Assembly: GCA_031413635.1 (NCBI GenBank)
Contig: JANOFM010000193.1
Location: 1 to 25,695 of the forward strand
Direction of reading: 5' to 3'
Source of the DNA: SZUA-430 sp031413635
Lineage (GTDB): Bacteria; Pseudomonadota; Alphaproteobacteria; Micropepsales; Micropepsaceae
Length of the DNA stretch: 25,695 nt
Shown here piece by piece: positions 21,512-25,695 of the stretch. The translations under genes and the position numbers were made by a program. The number at the start of each line of letters is the position of its first letter. Within the stretch, counting starts at the first letter, position 1. Below the pieces are notes generated by a model. It had not been told where the DNA came from, did not search any database, and worked only from the letters and a program-made list of their open reading frames with translations.

Positions 21512-23746
21512 ATGGTTGAAGGTGCGCCGCGCAGGCCCGATGCGCCGGATATCGCGGTCGACGAAAGCGTCGTCGAGCAGCTTCGGCTCGACATGATCTT
21601 CGAGAATCTGGCATCCGCCCGAAATCAGATTCCGGTGTGGACGGCGCTGATCGTACTTCTCTTCAGCGGAGCGATTCCGGGAACAAGCGCGGGTATGACG
21701 TCCCTGATACTACTCTGGGCCGCAGCCAACGCCGTTTCCGCGCTCTTGTTGCACTTCGTGCGATTGGGTTGGTCGGCCGGACAACAGGTCGGGTGGTTTG
21801 GCATTCCTCGAAACGTCGCCTATCCGGCGGTCTATGCGTATTGCGGCACCAGCTATGGGCTCCTGCCTTGGATCGTGGCCGATCCCGCACAGCCCTTGAA
21901 CGGGTTCATCGTCACCGTGGTCATGATGGGTGTCGCCAACATCTATGGCGCGCGGATGGCGGCTCACCCGGCGACGTATCTGGCCGCGGTTGTTGCCATC
22001 GCGGTGCTTTGCGTGCCGAGTGCGTTCCGCGGCGATCCCAATTACGCACTCTTGATCGCCGCCGTTGCGCCGTTGTGGTTCGCGCTCAGCGCCTACTACA
22101 CCTTGCGCACCAGCAAAATGATCGGCGCCATGATCCGCACGCAGTTGCGCAACGAGGAACTGGCCCGGAAGTACGCCCGCGCCCGCGACGCGGCCGAAAC
22201 GTCGAACCGTGCGAAGTCGGAATTCCTGGCCATGATGAGCCACGAGATTCGCACGCCCATGAACGGCGTCCTCGGCATGACCGGCATCCTGCTCGACAGC
22301 GACTTGACGCCCGAGCAAAAACACAGCGCCTCGACAATCCGCGAGTCCGGCGAAAGCCTGTTGCGCATCATCAACGACGTTCTCGACATCTCGAAACTCG
22401 AAGCCGGCGGTATGGAATTCGAGCATATGGCCTTCGATCTTCACGCGCTGCTGCGTTGTTCGGCCGAGATCGTGGCACCGCGCGTCGGCGCCAAGTCGCT
22501 GTCGCTCACTGTGGACATCGCCCCCCAGGTTCCGCGGTTCGTCCGTTCGGATTCCGGGCGCTTGCGCCAAGTCGTGCTCAACCTTCTCGGCAATGCCGTG
22601 AAGTTCACCGACAATGGTGCTGTCGAACTTCGCGTCGCTGTTCTCGCGTCCGGCGCCGGGCCCGCGACGTTGAGCGTAAGTGTCACCGACACCGGCATCG
22701 GCATTCCGGCCGACCGGATCGACCGCCTGTTTCAACGCTTCAGCCAGGCCGATGCATCGATCTCGCGCCGCTTCGGCGGCTCGGGCCTCGGCCTTGCGAT
22801 TTCAAAGAAGCTCATCGAACGCATGAACGGACGCATCGGCGTCGAAAGCGCGCCGGGCAGGGGCTCGACCTTTTGGTTCGAGCTGCCGCTGGTTCCGGCG
22901 GTGGAATCCGAAGTCGACGCGTCCGCGCGCGGCGTCTCCGGCCAGCACGTCGAGGAGGCGCTCGCCGCGATCGCGGGACTTGGGCGGCCGCTGCGTCTGC
23001 TCGTGGTCGAAGACAATGCAACCAATCAGTTGGTCGCCAAGGCATCACTTGCCAAGCACGGCATCGTGCCGGATGTCGCGGGCAACGGGCTCGAGGCGAT
23101 CGAAGCCGTGCGCCGCAAATCCTACGACGTCGTTCTGATGGACGTGCATATGCCCGAGTTGGACGGGCTGGACGCGACGCGGGCCATCAGATTGCTTCCA
23201 ACGGCCCAAGCGCGTGTGCCCATCATCGCCTTGACCGCCAACGCGTTCGAGAGCGACGCCGAGAACTGCCGTGCCGCCGGCATGAACGGCCACATCGGCA
23301 AACCCTTCCGCGCCGAAGAGTTGATCGTCGCCTTGGGTGATGCGCTGCAAGGCAAAAGTCCGTCGGACGCGGTGGTCAAACCCGCAATACCGAGCGACGC
23401 CCCAGTCGTCGACTGGGAGATCCTCGATAGATTCCGTGTCGACTCCGGCGACGAAATGCTGCGTCTGTTGATCGACACCTATCTAGCAGACACCGCCGAG
23501 AAGCTCGGCCAACTGGCCAAGCTCGCCGGCGATAAATCCGCAACGGCCGAAGCGATCCGCATCGCGCACTCCCTCAAAAGCGCAAGCGCCATGGCGGGTG
23601 CCGCGGCCTTGTCCGGTCTCGCTGCCCGCGTCGAGAGCGCGATGGTTCAAGTCGCGGACCCCGTCAGCGCGGGTGACGCGGCGGCGATGAAGAAACTATT
23701 CACGGACTACCGCACCGCGCTCGCGAACCGGGGCGTGGCCGTCTAG
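21512..23746 (+). CDS. Membrane hybrid sensor histidine kinase with receiver and Hpt domains
   Basis: A 744-residue phosphorelay kinase. N-terminal residues about 35-205 are a membrane sensor region of roughly six hydrophobic segments without an obvious periplasmic domain. Next is a short coiled linker (ARKYARARDAAETSNRAKSE), then HisKA with H244 in AMMSHEIRTPMNGV. HATPase_c carries the N-box LNLLGNAVKFTD, the G1 box DTGIGIP, the F-box FQRFSQAD and G2 GGSGLGLAIS. A receiver domain (about 493-608) has phosphoacceptor D544 in VLMDVHMPELDG. A C-terminal Hpt domain has H686 in IAHSLKSASAMAG. Phosphate can therefore pass H244 to D544 to H686 and then to a separate receiver, plausibly the regulator encoded just upstream. 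The signal is unknown; the polytopic sensor suggests a membrane-linked cue. Confidence 0.94.
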   Translation: MVEGAPRRPDAPDIAVDESVVEQLRLDMIFENLASARNQIPVWTALIVLLFSGAIPGTSAGMTSLILLWAAANAVSALLLHFVRLGWSAGQQVGWFGIPRNVAYPAVYAYCGTSYGLLPWIVADPAQPLNGFIVTVVMMGVANIYGARMAAHPATYLAAVVAIAVLCVPSAFRGDPNYALLIAAVAPLWFALSAYYTLRTSKMIGAMIRTQLRNEELARKYARARDAAETSNRAKSEFLAMMSHEIRTPMNGVLGMTGILLDSDLTPEQKHSASTIRESGESLLRIINDVLDISKLEAGGMEFEHMAFDLHALLRCSAEIVAPRVGAKSLSLTVDIAPQVPRFVRSDSGRLRQVVLNLLGNAVKFTDNGAVELRVAVLASGAGPATLSVSVTDTGIGIPADRIDRLFQRFSQADASISRRFGGSGLGLAISKKLIERMNGRIGVESAPGRGSTFWFELPLVPAVESEVDASARGVSGQHVEEALAAIAGLGRPLRLLVVEDNATNQLVAKASLAKHGIVPDVAGNGLEAIEAVRRKSYDVVLMDVHMPELDGLDATRAIRLLPTAQARVPIIALTANAFESDAENCRAAGMNGHIGKPFRAEELIVALGDALQGKSPSDAVVKPAIPSDAPVVDWEILDRFRVDSGDEMLRLLIDTYLADTAEKLGQLAKLAGDKSATAEAIRIAHSLKSASAMAGAAALSGLAARVESAMVQVADPVSAGDAAAMKKLFTDYRTALANRGVAV

Positions 23747-23845
23747 CTGCAGCGTCGCCGGCCGATCCAGCTGTCACTATCGGCAGGTCACACGCAAAGT
23801 CAGCGCGCCCCAGCTTGAACTATCCCTTGCACCTGATGACACCGG

Positions 23846-24808
23846 TCATTTCGGAAGTTCGACCGCTTTGTGCACAAAATCGCCGCGGACGAGATAACGG
23901 CCGTCGAACGTCGCGGGCAGAGGCCGGCCGGAGATCGGTGCCTCCGCGCTTCCGGTCAGTTGTGCGTGGATGTGAAGATGCGGCTCGTCGCTGCCGCCCG
24001 AGTTACCGACGCTTCCGATCGCTTGGCCGGCAGCAACAGCTTGGCCCGAGCGCACGGCGACGGTGCCGCGCTTGAAGTGGCCCATGAGAACATGCACGTC
24101 GCCGCAGGCGAGGATGACGTAATTGCCCGCGAGATTCGCAAGATCGTGCTCCGGCGGCGTCAAGTCCGGCAGACCGTCGATCGCGACGACCACGGTGCCG
24201 CTGCATGGCGCCGACACGGTCATGCCGAAGACGCGGTAAGCGTCGAGCTCTCGCGGTTGCAACCCCGACGCGCGAAAGCCCCAATCGTCGGCAGCGACGA
24301 AGTCAACGCCATAGGCCGTGCCCCACCAGGCGCGATGAGCCGGCACCGACTGGTCGAGCGCGTCGGCATGCGCGTTGACGCTCAAATTCGCGCCGCCGTT
24401 CAATACGAGGAAAGTGCCGCCGCTCAACGGAAATTGCAGGTCGACAATGCGGCCGTGCGGCGGGCGCCTGGCCGTCACGGTGTTGCTGAGCGCGAATGCG
24501 AAATATCCGCCCAGCAGCACGAACGACGCGGCGCCGAGCCAGCCGGCCGGACCGCCCGGCAGGCGCGGCAAGTGTCGCAATCTCGATGCGCCCTGAGCGG
24601 CGGCCATCGCGAACAGAACGGCATAGACCAAGACCGCCCACCACGGCGGGACAATCCACACGCCGCTGCGCCATAGCAGCAGTAGGGCAAGCGCCGTCGT
24701 CGTCATCTGCAACGCCAAACCGAGTCCACTGTGCAATGGCCTGAGGCCAAGCCACGCGATCAATGCGAGCGGCAAGACGATCTGGAGCGCAATGAGCGTT
24801 GCAATCAT
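23846..24808 (-). CDS. Membrane-anchored M23 family (LytM-type) peptidase
   Basis: A 320-residue protein from the ATG at 24808 with about four transmembrane segments in the first 130 residues, followed by a peptidase M23 domain. The latter shows GTAYGVDFVAADDWG with D169, VSAPCSGTVVVAIDGLPD, GNYVILACGDVHVLMGHF, VAAGQAIGSVGNSG and the HLHIH motif at 277-281. Classical LytM enzymes have HxxxD for the first zinc ligands; here the His position is A165, though D169 and the C-terminal histidines remain. It may be a subfamily that recruits another His or an inactive relative. M23 enzymes cut peptidoglycan cross-links or act as adaptors. It converges with the kinase gene and lies 52 bp downstream of the nitroreductase gene. 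Confidence 0.82.
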   Translation of the reverse strand: MIATLIALQIVLPLALIAWLGLRPLHSGLGLALQMTTTALALLLLWRSGVWIVPPWWAVLVYAVLFAMAAAQGASRLRHLPRLPGGPAGWLGAASFVLLGGYFAFALSNTVTARRPPHGRIVDLQFPLSGGTFLVLNGGANLSVNAHADALDQSVPAHRAWWGTAYGVDFVAADDWGFRASGLQPRELDAYRVFGMTVSAPCSGTVVVAIDGLPDLTPPEHDLANLAGNYVILACGDVHVLMGHFKRGTVAVRSGQAVAAGQAIGSVGNSGGSDEPHLHIHAQLTGSAEAPISGRPLPATFDGRYLVRGDFVHKAVELPK

Positions 24809-24860
24809 ACAGTTCACTCTCGACGGCCGGCTTTTAAGGCCGAGCCGCAACCCCTATCCG

Positions 24861-25695
24861 CTACGCAAGCACCGCCTCAACCGGCCGGCGAGGCGACATC
24901 GGTAGCGTCGGCCCATACCCGAAACGCATGAGAATGTCGGGCCGCCGTCCGGGCAATCCGACAAGCGAGGCCAGCTCCGGCCGCAGCCGCGAAACTTCGA
25001 CGGGCTGATTAAGGAAAGCGTGCTTCAAGCCGAGCGCCGTCGCCTGCAGTGCGAAGCGTTGGCAGGCTTGGCCTGCGCGCATCCAATGTTCGCGGTCGTC
25101 CTTTGCGCCGACGAAAACAGCGACCCCCGCCGAGGACGCCAATTGACGAGCGCACTTGTCGTTCTCCCCCTTCGTCTGAAAAGCCATGTCGAACAAAAAC
25201 GGGCCAAGCCACGCCGGTAGGATAGGGTTCCCGCTCGATGCCGCGTAAAGACCATCGCCCTTTTCCAACGCGTCGCGCGGATTGAAACGTATCCATTCCT
25301 TTAGTTCGCGCACGAACGCGGCATCGCCCACCTGTTCGGTATTTCCGGCAACGACAAGATCGCGCACACGGTCGATTTGCGGCCGATCGGTGATGAACAC
25401 GACATCGACGCCGGGAACGGTGGCGGCCGCCGCCAGCGTGCGCATCTCTTCGGCACCGACCGTTCTTCCGTCATAGTCGGCGCGTGTGGACTGGCGTTGC
25501 GGAATCGCGTCGAACAACGCCGAAGGCGTGCGTGCGCCGGACGCGAACTCGAAAACGATCGAACCATCGCCGCCATCGTCGAAGCGCAAAGCGCCGGGAC
25601 GGCCGCGCGCCGCCGCCGCAAGTGCCAAGTTTTCCGCGGCGCAGCCAAGGCTGGCATAGACATGGTGATCGTCTGGATCGACCACGGGCGTCCGG
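24861..25695 (-). CDS. Acg-like nitroreductase-family FMN protein (N-terminus beyond window)
   Basis: The frame stays open to the right edge (RTPVVDPDDHHVYASLGCAAENLALAA), so the true start lies outside. The visible 277 residues match the Acg subgroup of nitroreductases, named after mycobacterial Acg, which are long proteins with two degenerate nitroreductase halves. Motifs: IPQRQSTRADYDGRTV for the FMN-phosphate contact, MRAGQACQRFALQATALGLKHAF, and the C-terminal PDILMRFGYGPTLPMSPRRPVEAVL. Some Acg-type proteins bind FMN without measurable nitroreductase activity and may sequester it. The downstream M23 gene is on the same strand 52 bp away. Complete length and substrate cannot be judged here. 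Confidence 0.88.
   Translation of the reverse strand, partial: RTPVVDPDDHHVYASLGCAAENLALAAAARGRPGALRFDDGGDGSIVFEFASGARTPSALFDAIPQRQSTRADYDGRTVGAEEMRTLAAAATVPGVDVVFITDRPQIDRVRDLVVAGNTEQVGDAAFVRELKEWIRFNPRDALEKGDGLYAASSGNPILPAWLGPFLFDMAFQTKGENDKCARQLASSAGVAVFVGAKDDREHWMRAGQACQRFALQATALGLKHAFLNQPVEVSRLRPELASLVGLPGRRPDILMRFGYGPTLPMSPRRPVEAVLA

Noticed and set aside
23761..23784. GCCGAT/ATCGGC inverted repeat between the convergent kinase and peptidase genes as a terminator
   Set aside because: Only a 6-bp stem with a 12-nt loop and no T-tract on either strand.

Overview
The window is GC-rich chromosomal DNA from an alphaproteobacterium. The evidence is its gene content and order: argJ followed by a mutT-type Nudix gene; an NDUFAF5-like methyltransferase next to comF; then grxC, a nitrilase-family gene and DUF1178; then divergent ubiG and lysC, followed by ptsP and a RodZ-like gene. 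Family and order-level placement cannot be settled from the sequence alone. No rRNA, tRNA, CRISPR array or transposase gene was seen.

Layout. (1) 1-4320, minus strand: a copper/silver efflux operon. It encodes a Cys-rich exported protein, a FixH/YtkA-like lipoprotein, a CusB-type adaptor with two N-terminal metal-binding repeats, and a CusA-type RND pump cut by the left window edge. The three periplasmic methionines of the CusA copper site are all visible. (2) 4321-6343, plus: a leader region with a terminator-like palindrome, then argJ and mutT. (3) 6446-8071, plus: an orphan Flp pilin gene too short for most gene callers, and a GPH-type sugar:cation symporter. (4) 8107-8314: a 208-bp inverted-repeat element with CACGAAGG minisatellite units, sitting between convergent genes. 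(5) 8328-12914: an NDUFAF5-like methyltransferase (minus) whose start codon shares a CATG with divergent comF, then grxC, nitrilase, kynureninase and DUF1178. (6) 12927-13717: a compact VbhA-like antitoxin/Fic toxin pair directly behind DUF1178. (7) 13737-15113, minus: ubiG (TTG start) and an unknown lipoprotein. (8) 15188-19965, plus: lysC, ptsP, RodZ-like. (9) 20080-23746, plus: a TetR regulator behind a perfect palindrome, a single-domain response regulator, and a large membrane hybrid histidine kinase with receiver and Hpt domains. (10) 23846-25695, minus: a membrane-anchored M23 peptidase and an Acg-type nitroreductase cut by the right edge.

How the parts fit. The copper operon looks like a complete inner-membrane/periplasmic export route apart from an outer-membrane channel, which is not in view. 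grxC, nitrilase and kynU are tightly packed; the glutaredoxin and the deaminated-glutathione-amidase-like enzyme both relate to glutathione, while kynU and the Fic pair look like insertions into an otherwise housekeeping neighbourhood. The response regulator and hybrid kinase probably form one phosphorelay.

Nothing here is clearly a new multi-gene defence or mobile system. The best leads are the Fic pair with an altered inhibitory motif, the degenerate first metal-binding repeat in CusB, the Cys-rich leader protein of the copper operon, the inverted-repeat element, and the palindromes upstream of the TetR and argJ genes.
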